From NCBI GenBank assembly GCA_963838495.1, contig CAWIRC010000001.1, positions 186,001-250,000 of the forward strand: a stretch of DNA of 64,000 bases. The letters are read 5' to 3'. The DNA comes from JBEKIK01 sp963838495 (GTDB taxonomy: Bacteria > Planctomycetota > Planctomycetia > Pirellulales > Thermoguttaceae). The notes under the pieces were generated by a model. The model was not told the DNA's origin, made no database searches, and saw only the letters and a program-made list of their open reading frames with translations. The translations under genes were made by a program, and so were the position numbers. Of the stretch, positions 53,142 through 63,093 are shown piece after piece (position 1 is the first letter of the stretch; each line of letters starts with the position of its first letter).

Positions 53142-53154
53142 GGTGACAGTCACC
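53142..53154. repeat. REP-like perfect palindrome GGTGACAGTCACC
   Basis: A 13-bp palindrome, matching the element at 52138 and followed by ACATAT. It closes the mobile-element island. Confidence 0.8.
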
Positions 53155-53228
53155 ACATATAGGCAATATGGCAATTCCACTCTGGCTTTTTTGGCATTCC
53201 ACGTTGCCGAAATGTGCTTATGAATCCT

Positions 53229-55214
53229 TTATGAGGCCCGCACCTTTGAAGCGGCATCGACTGGAGTTTCGTCCGAGCCGGGTGTTAATTGTGCGGCGTT
53301 GTCGGCATAGGGCGAGGTAACGCCGGGTTTGTACTCGGGCACTAATTCGCGGAGAAATTCCACGATTCGCCGGGAATCGCTGTCGCCTAGGTTTAACAAC
53401 CTATCGACTGAGGCGCGGAGTTCCTTGAGATTGCGGCGGGCGTCGCCGAGAACCAGGATTTTGGGGTGCCGGGTGGGAAGATATTTCGCGTCGGCGTAAT
53501 GCAATTCTTCAAACAGTTTCTCGCCGGGACGCAAACCGGTGAAGACAATTTCCACGTCCCGACCCACTTCCAGCCCGGAAAGCCGGATCATATCGGTGGC
53601 CAGGTCTATGATCCGCACCGGCTCGCCCATGTCGAGCACGAGGATTTCGCCGCCGTTGCCTATTATGCCGGCCTGGATCACCAATTGCGAGGCCTCGGGA
53701 ATGGTCATGAAATATCGCACGATGCCGGGATCGGTCACGGTTACCGGGCCGCCGCGGGCGATTTGCTGGCGGAAGATGGGCACAACGCTGCCCGACGAAT
53801 CCAGCACGTTGCCGAACCGGACCGTAACGAAGCGGCAGGAAGACTCGCCGGCCAGCGACTGCACGTATAGTTCGGCCACCCGTTTGCACGCGCCCATTAC
53901 GTTGGTCGGATTTACCGCCTTGTCGGTGGAAACCATCACGAAGGAATCGACTTTGCATTGCATGGCCAGATTGGCCAGGGTGCGGGTGGCCAGCACGATG
54001 TTTCGCAGGGCCTCGTAAGGATGTTTTTCCATCAAGGGCACGTGCTTGTAGGCGGCGGCGTGAAAGATGATGTCCGGGCGGCAGCTTTCCAGCACCTCGC
54101 GCACGCGTTTTTCATCAAGGAGGTCGGCGATCTGCACGTCGATTTCTACGTCGCGGCGCTGCCGGTTCAGTTCCTGTTCGAGATAAAACTGGCCGGTTTC
54201 CCAGCGATCCAGCATAACCAGCTTTTTAGGCGAGAATTGCAGTAATTGGCGGCATATTTCCGAGCCGATGCTGCCCGCGCTGCCGGTGACCAAAAGCACG
54301 CGATTGTCGATCCACTGGCGGATGTTTTCCAGCTCCAATTTCACCGGCTCCCGGCGCAACAAGTCCTCGATGGCCACCAGACGGGGCTGCACGGCCAGGC
54401 GGCCGGATATGAGTTCCTCGAAACTCGGCAAGACCTTTACCTGCATCTGCCGCTGCCGGGCTTCATCCACCAGTCGCCGCACCTGCCGCCCCGACAGCCC
54501 GCCCGTTGTGATGAGGATTTCATTCACTCCGTAATGTGCGGCGATTTGGCAGGTTTCGGGCAGGGTTCCCAGCACCCGGGAACTGCCGATGCGGGTGCCC
54601 ACACGCTGGGGATCTTCGTCGATGAATCCGACTACGTGATACTGCATCTTGCGGTTGCGAAGGATGGCGTACAAGAGCGACTCGCCGGCCTCGTTTGCCC
54701 CCACGATCAGGGTGGGCGCCTTTTTGGAAAAAAAGGCGAACGGCGGCCAATTGTATTCATGCAACATCCGCAGCAACGCCAGCAGGCCTCCTACCGCGAC
54801 TATGGTCATCAGCCAGTCCAAAGGCAACACGCCGCGGGGAATCGGAATTTCCCTGGCCAAATAATAAACAGCAACCAGCAACACGATCAGGCTCACTGTA
54901 GCGGCCTTGATCAGCGTGATTAAATCCTGGAAGGTCACGTATCGTCCCAGGATGTGATGAACGCGGAACCAAAGAAATACCATCAACTTTATAAGCACCA
55001 CCCCGCTGATGGTCAACGCAAAGATGCTTATCCATTGCTCGTTGCTGAGGGACTGCAGCCAGAAACTAAGAAAATAAATCACCACGAACAGCGGAACCAG
55101 CACGAAAATGCACAACAACGAGCGCTGCATCCCGGTAAGCTCGTCCTCTTGCCGGCCGGTTGCCTGGGGCGAATTGCCCGGTCCGATCAAGTGACTAGGG
55201 TGGGTCTCGTTCAC
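53229..55214 (-). CDS. Nucleoside-diphosphate-sugar epimerase/4,6-dehydratase (WbpM/CapD-like)
   Basis: 661 residues. Four N-terminal transmembrane helices (about 30-150), a CoA-binding-like Rossmann domain (about 165-290, VGANEAGESLLYAIL), then the SDR catalytic domain: LLVTGSAGSIGSEICRQ, MVSTDKAVNPTNVMGACKR. This architecture makes UDP-linked 4-keto-6-deoxy sugars for capsule or O-antigen. It is followed (upstream) by two TPR-GT-C proteins on the same strand. Confidence 0.92.
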   Translation of the reverse strand: MNETHPSHLIGPGNSPQATGRQEDELTGMQRSLLCIFVLVPLFVVIYFLSFWLQSLSNEQWISIFALTISGVVLIKLMVFLWFRVHHILGRYVTFQDLITLIKAATVSLIVLLVAVYYLAREIPIPRGVLPLDWLMTIVAVGGLLALLRMLHEYNWPPFAFFSKKAPTLIVGANEAGESLLYAILRNRKMQYHVVGFIDEDPQRVGTRIGSSRVLGTLPETCQIAAHYGVNEILITTGGLSGRQVRRLVDEARQRQMQVKVLPSFEELISGRLAVQPRLVAIEDLLRREPVKLELENIRQWIDNRVLLVTGSAGSIGSEICRQLLQFSPKKLVMLDRWETGQFYLEQELNRQRRDVEIDVQIADLLDEKRVREVLESCRPDIIFHAAAYKHVPLMEKHPYEALRNIVLATRTLANLAMQCKVDSFVMVSTDKAVNPTNVMGACKRVAELYVQSLAGESSCRFVTVRFGNVLDSSGSVVPIFRQQIARGGPVTVTDPGIVRYFMTIPEASQLVIQAGIIGNGGEILVLDMGEPVRIIDLATDMIRLSGLEVGRDVEIVFTGLRPGEKLFEELHYADAKYLPTRHPKILVLGDARRNLKELRASVDRLLNLGDSDSRRIVEFLRELVPEYKPGVTSPYADNAAQLTPGSDETPVDAASKVRAS

Positions 55215-55681
55215 TGTGCGTTTCCTGGAGGAGAATGGTGAGAGAAATTGTGTTTTAGGTTTTAGAAGCCCTGAGTTAAAGAATCACTGGCCGGTATTTC
55301 ATTATAACACTTTGAATTATGATTACCTACGATCTGCCCCGGCACTTTGTCTAAGGGGTTGGTTGGGATTTGCCAAAAATGTCTATTGTAGTATGTCCAA
55401 TATAAAATTCACTTACGAAATTCAAATGCCACCCACCATAATTAGGGGGCGTCTTATTCTTAACAGGTCTTATCTCTCTTTGCGTTATTTTGCCGGGCAG
55501 ACAAACGGAAAAAAATGGAACGATCTCTTTTTTTAAATGTCCCGGAAATGAATGCATGCCAACGTCGTTTCACCTTTGATTTACCATAGTTGCCTAAGAA
55601 AAGCTGCTGACATCCGATGCCTTAATTTACCAAATGTTACTTTATTTGCCAGGTCGCGGCTATGCCGTCGCATCAAAAATT
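55215..55681. other. Intergenic region
   Basis: About 470 bp between the epimerase start and the terminator of the upstream TPR-GT gene. AT-rich, no coding frame with support. Promoter of the epimerase probably lies near 55230-55320. Confidence 0.55.
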
Positions 55682-55707
55682 AAAAAAGACCGGCATTACC
55701 CTGCCGG
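55682..55707 (-). terminator. Rho-independent terminator of TPR-GT gene 2
   Basis: On the minus strand: stem CCGGCA, loop GGGTAA, stem TGCCGG, then TCTTTTTT. It starts 3 bp past the stop codon. Confidence 0.85.
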
Positions 55708-55709
55708 GG

Positions 55710-58013
55710 TCAAGGCGGCGGCGATGGGGTGTCGGACGGAGACGACGCATCCGGTTGCTTCGGCGAACCGGCGCGGTAGTTATTCAACCATTCCTCTATC
55801 TTTTTGGCCAAAGGGGCCTGATTCTTGGCTCGGGCGAACTCCAAGGCCTTCCGGCCCATGTCTATAGCGTCGGAAGATCTCTGAACTCTCGCGTAGAACA
55901 ATGCCAAATTAAAATAGGCCTCGCTGAAATCGGGTTTCAGCCGCAATATGAATTGGATATGTTCGATCGCCTCCTCAATCCGGCCTGTCTGAGCCAGGGC
56001 AAGAGCCAGGTTGTTGTGAGCCTCAATATAATTTGGTTTTATACTCAGCGCTTTACGATAACGTTCGATCCCTTCACCGATCCGGCCTGCTTGGACTAGT
56101 GCCAGGCCCAGGTTCTCGTGCGCATCGGCGAAGTTAGGCCTGATCTTCAATGCCTCATTGTAATGTTCTATCGCCTGTTCAAGCTTGTCGGTCAAGGCTA
56201 GCTGAATCCCCAAATTGTTGTGGGCCTCGGGGTAATCGGGCTTAAGCGCCAAGGCTTGCCGGTAGAGCGCTATCGCCTCTTCATGCTGGTCTTTCTGGGC
56301 CATTGCCAGTCCCAAACTGCAAAGGGCCTCCGCGTAATTGGGTTTAATGCGCAAGGCCTTCTTATAAAGATCGATTGCCTCTTGAAGTTGACCCATTGCT
56401 TGATAGGAAATACCCAGGTTCCAACAGGCCTCGGCGGAGCCGGGGTTCAGTAATATAGCCTTTTTGCGATGTTCAAGGGCTTCTTCATGCCTGCCGAATA
56501 GAGTTAATATAGTGCCCAGGTCGTTATGGGCGTCGAAAAAATCAGGATTCACGGCCAAGGCTTTCTCGTAATTTGCCATGGCTTTCTCATAATTTGCCAA
56601 GGCTTGCTCGTAATTTGCCATTGCATCGTTCAGTCGGCCTTGTCTGAATATTATTTTAGCCAGGTTGCCGCGGCCCATCCAAAAGCCGGGATTTTTTTCC
56701 AATGCCGCCTGGTACAGCGTGACGGCGTCGCTGTAGATCTCGTTTTGCCGCCAGGTCAGAAATGCGAGAACCGCTGTCGCAGTCACAGCGACGACCGGCG
56801 CCGCCCAACTTGTTCCGCCCGGATTATAGCTATGCCACGCTCTCCAGCCGGCCGACACCAAGGCAATCGCCCCGATAATGGCGATGTGCTGATAATGGTC
56901 CGCCACCAGCGAATACTTCATGAATCCCACGTCGGTAAAACCCATTACCGGCACAAGGGCCACGCAGAAAAATCCCCAGGCGAACAACAATGGCCGGCTC
57001 CAAGTTTTTCTGTACAGCCAGAGCAAGGCGGTAACCGCCAATGCCGCCAAAAGAGGCAGCCAGCACATGAGATCGCCGCTCTGGATGTTCCATTGCGGAT
57101 AAACGAAATCCAGATCGAGCGGCAAAAACGCCTTTTGGAGGTAAAACCACACCACTCCACCGGCGCCCAATAAGCGCTCCGTTAAACTAGCTGCCCGGAG
57201 CACTTCGCCTGAACCGTGCGTCTGGAACCACACGTTCACCCCCGCCAACACCGCAGCCACTATAAAAAACGGCGATATCTTTATAATGTCCCGAGTTGTC
57301 AAAGGCCGCAGCCACCAGACAATCCCCAAAAGCACAACCGGCAAGATTACCACCGATCCCTTGCCGAGCATCGCCGTCACAAACGCACCCAGGCTAAGCC
57401 AGTAAAAGGATGAGGGATGATGGATGAAGGATGGGTGATGAGGAGCGGGATCCTCTGTCCACTGTCCACTGTCCACTGTCCACTTTTTATCTTTCAAATA
57501 CCACAGGATCGAGAGCAAGAAGAACAACATGGCCATGGTGTTTTTCCGCTGGGCGATCCAGGCCACCGACTCCACGTTCACCGGGTGGACGGCGAAGATC
57601 ATGGCCGCTAAAAACGCCCCGGGAACGGACAGCCTTTGCAAGATAATCCAGATCAGCAGTGCCTCGGCCACGTGCAGAATCAGATTGCTGACGTGATACC
57701 CGGCCGGGTGCATGCCCCACAGGCGCCACTCGAGCCAGAGCGCGGAATTTGTCATGGGCCAGAAGTCGTCGGCCTTGGCAGTGCACCAGAATTGGCGCGG
57801 GCCGTCCGTGGCCTTGATAAGATCGTTATCATATACAAGCCGGTCGTCGTCCAGAATGAATCCGCCATTTACCGAAGGACCGTAGGCCAAGAAAACAGCA
57901 AAAGCGATTATCGCTACCCCTGCCAAAGCACCGAGGCGGTGCGCAATTGGATAAAAGGCCCATAATCGAGCTTGGGGAGCCTGTTTACTGGCAAATCTCT
58001 TGCTATTGAACAT
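55710..58013 (-). CDS. TPR-containing GT-C membrane glycosyltransferase (TMTC-like), copy 2
   Basis: 767 residues. N-terminal about 10 transmembrane helices with the acidic loop FILDDDRLVYDNDLI typical of GT-C enzymes; then about nine TPR units from about 445. A 7-residue repeat ANYEQAL-ANYEKAM-ANYEKAL (encoded by three 21-bp repeats near 56560-56630) is inserted among the TPRs. A heptamer repeat at 57408-57482 encodes the loop WTVDSGQWTEDPAPHHPSF. 118 bp downstream of paralogue copy 1. A protein O-glycosyltransferase role is inferred from architecture. Confidence 0.85.
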   Translation of the reverse strand: MFNSKRFASKQAPQARLWAFYPIAHRLGALAGVAIIAFAVFLAYGPSVNGGFILDDDRLVYDNDLIKATDGPRQFWCTAKADDFWPMTNSALWLEWRLWGMHPAGYHVSNLILHVAEALLIWIILQRLSVPGAFLAAMIFAVHPVNVESVAWIAQRKNTMAMLFFLLSILWYLKDKKWTVDSGQWTEDPAPHHPSFIHHPSSFYWLSLGAFVTAMLGKGSVVILPVVLLGIVWWLRPLTTRDIIKISPFFIVAAVLAGVNVWFQTHGSGEVLRAASLTERLLGAGGVVWFYLQKAFLPLDLDFVYPQWNIQSGDLMCWLPLLAALAVTALLWLYRKTWSRPLLFAWGFFCVALVPVMGFTDVGFMKYSLVADHYQHIAIIGAIALVSAGWRAWHSYNPGGTSWAAPVVAVTATAVLAFLTWRQNEIYSDAVTLYQAALEKNPGFWMGRGNLAKIIFRQGRLNDAMANYEQALANYEKAMANYEKALAVNPDFFDAHNDLGTILTLFGRHEEALEHRKKAILLNPGSAEACWNLGISYQAMGQLQEAIDLYKKALRIKPNYAEALCSLGLAMAQKDQHEEAIALYRQALALKPDYPEAHNNLGIQLALTDKLEQAIEHYNEALKIRPNFADAHENLGLALVQAGRIGEGIERYRKALSIKPNYIEAHNNLALALAQTGRIEEAIEHIQFILRLKPDFSEAYFNLALFYARVQRSSDAIDMGRKALEFARAKNQAPLAKKIEEWLNNYRAGSPKQPDASSPSDTPSPPP
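57408..57482. repeat. Two heptamer arrays within TPR-GT copy 2
   Basis: GGATGAG-GGATGAT-GGATGAA-GGATGGG-TGATGAG (57408-57442), then (CTGTCCA)x4 (57455-57482). Both have 7-bp period and lie in the coding strand's loop between transmembrane helices. Counterpart array, with another unit, at 59787-59821 in the paralogue. Confidence 0.92.
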
Positions 58014-58130
58014 TCGCGGACCACACTTGGAAGTCTACGGCATTTTATTATCGATTTTATAGCGTCTATTTTATAGTATACCGCAGGACCAATGCAGACT
58101 TGCATCCGCTGGCAATAAAATACGCTGGAA

Positions 58131-60404
58131 TCAAGGCGGGGAACCGAATTGGAAAGGCGGCTTTTCCGGCGGGCTGGGCAACCCGGCTCGGTAGGAATTC
58201 AACCACTCTTCGTACTGCCCTGCCAATTCGGCCTTACCCTGCGACCTGGCGAGTTCTATGGCCTTTAAGGCGGCGTCGATGGCCTGGGCGGATTGATTCA
58301 CACTGGCATAAGCTGAAGCCAAACTCATGCACGTCGAGGCGAAGTCGGGCTTCAACCGCAGACCCTGCTTGTAATGGTTGATTGCCTCCTGCGGCCGGCC
58401 TGCTTTGATCAGTGCGGCGCCCAGATTGTTATGAACCTCGAAATAATCGGGTTTCAAGGCCAAGGCGATCTTGTATTGTTCGATTGCTTCCTCAGTCCGG
58501 CTCGATTTTAACAGCGCATTTCCCAGGTTGTAATGTGTCTCGGCGGAGTCGGGATTTATTATCAGGGCCTGCCGATAATGTTCGATGGCCTGCGAAAATC
58601 GGCCCCCTTCGGTCAATAGGGCGCCCAAGTCGTTCAGTACCTCGAAGTAATCGGGTTTCAATAGCAAGGCCTGCCGGTAATGTTCGATCGCCTGTTGATA
58701 TTGGCCCAGATCCTTGAAGGCACTGCCTAAATAAAATTGGGCGTCGGCCTGATTGTAATCGATTTCCAGGGCCTTCCGGTACTGTTGGATTGCTTCTTCC
58801 GGCCGGCCAGCCTGGACCAGCGCCAGACCCAGATTGATGAGGGCGTCAGTTAAGTCCGGTTTTTGCTCCAAGGCCTGCCGGTAACATTCAATGGCCTTCT
58901 GGTATTGGCCTATTTTCCTGAAAGCGTTGCCCATGTTATATAGAGCCTCTGGATAATCATGTTTTAAAAAAAGTGCTTGCCGGTAATGAGGGAATGCATC
59001 CTGGGGCCGGCCTGCCGCGACCAGGGCGATGCCCAAGTTGTTGTGGAGCAGCCAGCAATTTGGATTTTTTTCCAGTGTGGCCTGGTATAACTCAATCTCG
59101 TTGCGATATAGCCCGTTTTGCCGCCAAGTCAGAACTGCGAGAACCGCTGTCGCCGTTACAGCTACGGCCGTCGCCGCCCAACTTATTTCGTCCCGATTAA
59201 AGCGAAACCATTTGCTCCAGCCGGCCGATGCCAAGGCAATCGCCCCGATAATGGCGATGTGCTGATAATGGTCCGCCACCAGCGAATACTTCATTAAGCC
59301 CACGTCGGTAAAACCCATCATCGGCACAAGTGCCACGCAGAAAAATCCCCAGGCGAACAACAATGGCCGGCTCCAACTAGCCCTGTACAGCCAGAGCAAG
59401 GCGGTAACCGCCAATGCCGCCAAAATAGGCAGCCACCAAGACAAATAACCGGCCTCGATGTGCCACTGTGGATAGAGAAAAATCAGATTCAGTGGAAAAA
59501 ACGCCTTGTAAAGGTAGAACCACACCACTCCGCCCGCGCCCAATAAACGCTCCATAAAACCCGCGGATCGAATAACGATTGCCGTGCCATGCGTCTGGAA
59601 CCACATATTCACCCCCGCCAACACCGCAGCCGCCGCAAAAAACGGCGATATCTTGACAATGTCCCGAGTCGTCAAAGGCCGCAGCCACCAGACAATCCCC
59701 AAAAGCACAACCGGCAAGATTACCACCGATCCCTTGCCGAGCATCGCCGTCACAAATGCGCCCAAGCTCAGCCAGTACCACGAATAGTGGGCGGTGGTCG
59801 GTGGGCAGTGGGTAGTAAGTTGTTTAGCCGCGACCGGGCACCAACCGAAGGTTGGTCGGGGAGCGTGAAAGGAAATCACGTATTTCACATACCACAGGAT
59901 CGAGAGCAAGAAGAACAACATGGCCATGGTGTTTTTCCGCTGGGCGATCCAGGCCACCGACTCCACGTTCACCGGGTGGACGGCGAAGATCACGGCCGCT
60001 AAAAACGCCCCGGGAACGGACAGCCTTTGCAAGATAATCCAAATCAGCAGCGCCTCGGCCACGTGCAGAACCAGGTTGGTAACGTGGTAGCCGGCCGGGT
60101 GCATGCCCCAGAGGCGCCACTCGAGCCAGAGCGCGGTATTGGTTATCGGCCAATAATCGACCGATTCGCTGGTGCACCATATTCTGTGCAGGCCGTCAGG
60201 ATTACGGACAAGATAGTTTTTTGTTAAAAGCAAATTGTCGTCAAAAACGAATCCGCCGGTTATAGACGGCAAGTAAGAAAAAAAGACTGCAAGGACGATT
60301 ATCGCTATACCCGCCAATACGTGAAAAGGCAATGCTCCGAGGAAAGAGACGCCTGATCGGTTTGGGGAAGCTTGTTTATCGTATGATCTCTTGCGCTTGG
60401 ACAT
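58131..60404 (-). CDS. TPR-containing GT-C membrane glycosyltransferase (TMTC-like), copy 1
   Basis: 757 residues. Same architecture as copy 2: about ten transmembrane helices with FVFDDNLLLTKN acidic loop, then about eight TPR units. Nucleotide identity with copy 2 is high in the membrane half (for example VHPVNVESVAWIAQRKNTMAMLFFLLSILWY identical). The loop after that is VISFHAPRPTFGWCPVAAKQLTTHC, encoded by a heptamer array. Likely first gene, with copy 2 following. Predicted dolichol/polyprenyl-P-sugar dependent transferase. Confidence 0.85.
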   Translation of the reverse strand: MSKRKRSYDKQASPNRSGVSFLGALPFHVLAGIAIIVLAVFFSYLPSITGGFVFDDNLLLTKNYLVRNPDGLHRIWCTSESVDYWPITNTALWLEWRLWGMHPAGYHVTNLVLHVAEALLIWIILQRLSVPGAFLAAVIFAVHPVNVESVAWIAQRKNTMAMLFFLLSILWYVKYVISFHAPRPTFGWCPVAAKQLTTHCPPTTAHYSWYWLSLGAFVTAMLGKGSVVILPVVLLGIVWWLRPLTTRDIVKISPFFAAAAVLAGVNMWFQTHGTAIVIRSAGFMERLLGAGGVVWFYLYKAFFPLNLIFLYPQWHIEAGYLSWWLPILAALAVTALLWLYRASWSRPLLFAWGFFCVALVPMMGFTDVGLMKYSLVADHYQHIAIIGAIALASAGWSKWFRFNRDEISWAATAVAVTATAVLAVLTWRQNGLYRNEIELYQATLEKNPNCWLLHNNLGIALVAAGRPQDAFPHYRQALFLKHDYPEALYNMGNAFRKIGQYQKAIECYRQALEQKPDLTDALINLGLALVQAGRPEEAIQQYRKALEIDYNQADAQFYLGSAFKDLGQYQQAIEHYRQALLLKPDYFEVLNDLGALLTEGGRFSQAIEHYRQALIINPDSAETHYNLGNALLKSSRTEEAIEQYKIALALKPDYFEVHNNLGAALIKAGRPQEAINHYKQGLRLKPDFASTCMSLASAYASVNQSAQAIDAALKAIELARSQGKAELAGQYEEWLNSYRAGLPSPPEKPPFQFGSPP
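59787..59821. repeat. Heptamer array within TPR-GT copy 1
   Basis: GTGGGCG-GTGGTCG-GTGGGCA-GTGGGTA-GTAAGTT in 7-bp register. It encodes part of the loop QLTTHCPPTTAHYSWYW in the same place as the arrays of copy 2. Confidence 0.88.
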
Positions 60405-60508
60405 TGTTGGTCTTCCGCACGATGAGAACAGCGGGAGCGATCATGGCATGTTACTAGATTTATTTTATCATACGTACCACGGCGGCAAGAAGCGGGTGTA
60501 AAAAAACC

Positions 60509-60540
60509 TCAAGCCCATGGGTTGCAATCCATGGGCTTGA
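60509..60540. repeat. Hairpin TCAAGCCCATGG / CCATGGGCTTGA
   Basis: Perfect 12-bp arms with an 8-base loop GTTGCAAT. On the minus strand the stem is followed by GGTTTTTTTACACCC, so it is a good terminator for the DUF11 gene. Confidence 0.75.
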
Positions 60541-60628
60541 TGGGAATCCTCATTCAGAGTCTTTAACGCCCAAAATTCGCCGCCGATAATCACGCATTTT
60601 ATTCAAAGCGGGATGCGCATTTTAGCGC

Positions 60629-63093
60629 TCAATGGACGCTGCGATCCAGCGGCGGCCGGGCTTGCAAATTCTGCGGTATCGCCAGGGCGTCTTGATAATA
60701 CAGCGTGGCTTCCTCGGACACCAGGCGGGAGCCGAGGGCCTTGCAATACATTTCCGCGCGGAAGATGTGGTTGCCCGGCGTTTCGGCTCGTGCGCGGATT
60801 TTGAAGACTATTTCCGCCCCGGCGCCAAGGCGGGAACAGGCATGAATACCACCTGGCCCAGTGCGATGCGGTTTGCGCCGCCTTCTGCGCCGGTGGGTTC
60901 GATGCCCCTGGAAAAGTAGCCGATTACCTCAACGCCTTCGGCATCTTTTGTGCCGCGGTTGCGGATACAGATTTCGTACGTGGCCTCTTCGCCGACGGGC
61001 ACGGGCCCGCCGGGGTCTTTAACATCGAGCACCAAATTGGCCGCCGATTCGACCTGGGTAAGGGCAGTGGCCGAGGCGATCAAATCGTCTTCGGCGCTGG
61101 CGGCGACCTCCACGCGGCTTACGCCCGCGGTATTCGGAACGCATTTGATGGCAAAAGTCTGGACGGATTCGGGATTGACGATTTCGGCGGTCCAGTGCAA
61201 TTTGCCGCCTGTTTCGCTGCGTGCGCCTTCTATGCCGCCTATATATTTAAGTCCGGGGGGAAGCTTGGCGGTAAGATTAATATTTTTTGCCGGGGCGTTG
61301 CCGGGGTTGCCGAGGCGAACGACGTAAGTCGCCGCAGTGCCCACGAATTGCAGCTTTGGCCCTTCCACGCCGATTTCCAATCCTGCCCGGCGGACCAGGA
61401 CTTTCTCGATCAATTCCGCATGGATGCCCGCATCGCCCTTGGCTTCGACATGGATTTCGAGCATTCCCGATTGGCGTGCGGTGAGCTCCACCTCGACCAG
61501 TTTATCCTCGCCGGCGGGCAAAAGGCCGAGATCGTAAACCGCCTGCACGTTATCGCCCGCGCCGATAGGCACGAATTTGATCATCACACCCTCGGCATTG
61601 CCGGTGCCGGTGTTCATCATTTTCAACCGGTATGTTTCTTTTTTGCCGTAAAAAACCTCGCGCGGCCCGTCAAGCTTCATTTCCAGCTTGGGTTCCTGGA
61701 CTTCGATCAAGGTTTGCGAAGCGGCGGGCTTGAAATCCCAGCGCACGGCCAAATCGAAGGGCCGGCTCTGGCGGGGCACGATCCGCAATGAGATTCGTTG
61801 CAGCGATTTGGGCTCCAGTCGCCCCACTTTCCATTGAAAAGGCGCGGAGATCTGAGCCGCCGATCCGGCTTGAGTGGAGCCAATGCTGGTTTCCGTGCCG
61901 ATGACATCGGCCCATTCGGGGAGGCTCACGATTACCACCAGATCCTCGGCCGCCGCGTCGCCGGAGTTGATAATCTTGACTTCGTAAACCGACTCTTTGC
62001 CCACCGTAATCTTCCGCGGCCCGCGAGTCTCCGCGCTGAGGATCGGTCCTTTGAGGGCGAAAAGCATGCCATTTTCGCCCATTGTCGGAGTTTCGGCGGC
62101 GGCAAAAAGCTTGTCGGATTCTTTAATGGCGGCCGGTTTTGGAATGGATGGTCCTTCCGAAACAATCGCTTCATCCGCGCGTGATGTCGGCGCAGTGCGT
62201 TCCGCGACTATCGGGTGATCGGAAGACGACATCAAGGTCGGACGTTTTGCCAAAGTAGGCCTGCCGGTAGTGCTGCTCCCGGCGGTTTTAGCCTTTGCCG
62301 GCTGGGGCGATTCGCCAAGCGTGGATAATGAATCGGCGTTCGACGGGCTGCAAGCCCCTTCGGGCAAATGCGCCCTCTTTAGATGAAGGCAAAACAGCCT
62401 GCGATGAATTGCCGGAGGTTATCGAAGTGCCCGAAGACGTCGATACCGACATTTTTTTTGCGGCGCTGTCGGGCGGAGCTCCTTTTGAAGGATTGTCAAA
62501 TGCCGAATGGCGAAATTGCGAAAGTCTTTCGTACAAGGGCCGGGTAGACTGGCTGTCTTGATCGGAAAGTTCCACGGTTCCCTCGGAATTCTTATTTGAT
62601 GCAGCAACCGGCGATTGCCCTGAAGGTGAAATAGATTTGGTCTGAGTGTTTTCCGGAGTGTCGGCGCTTTCTGAACCTTCTGGTTTTCAAAATACCGGCG
62701 ACCCGGACGATTATCCACAGTCTGCTGAGCGGGGGCAGAGGCGCTGCTATCAGTGCGATATACTCGAATTGCCCTTGCGGAGGAATCGCCGGACGATGAT
62801 TGCTGATCTGGAGTCAATGGCTTTATGATAGTGCCGGATTGAGTATCGGAATTATCGCCGGAGACCTGGTGTGAAGAGTATTTGCCGGGTATTGGCCGAG
62901 GCGCTTGTTTATTGTTTTGCGCGTTGTCTTTGTTGCTTGAAAAAAAGCCGCCAAAGAGCGTCTGCCCAAAATCATCCAACCGCTCTCCGAAGGTTTTGCC
63001 GCCGGAACCCGCTGATGTACCTTGCGCGTTGACGGCAGAGGCGATCCCCAGAATTTCCAGAAGAATGACAAGCCAAATGATTTTTCTTACCAT
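60629..63093 (-). CDS. Secreted DUF11/CARDB-type repeat protein, three frameshifts
   Basis: Start ATG 63093; signal MVRKIIWLVILLEILGIASAVNAQG. A Ser/Gln/Asp-rich N-terminal region (frame 1 to about 62690; frame 2 to about 62368) leads into four or five DUF11-type beta-sandwich repeats (frame 3): for example ITVGKESVYEVKIINSGDAAAEDLVVIVSLPEWA, and VPVGEEATYEICIRNRGTKDAEGVEVIGYFSRGIE. After VFMPVPALAPG the frame breaks at about 60817; the last frame gives EIVFKIRARAETPGNHIFRAEMYCKALGSRLVSEEATLYYQDALAIPQNLQ to 60629. Domain set conserved in Planctomycetota; each break is explained by one base. Confidence 0.85.

Noticed and set aside
57408..57482. Heptamer arrays as CRISPR or VNTR promoter elements
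   Set aside because: They are inside coding sequence, with period 7 and no spacers.
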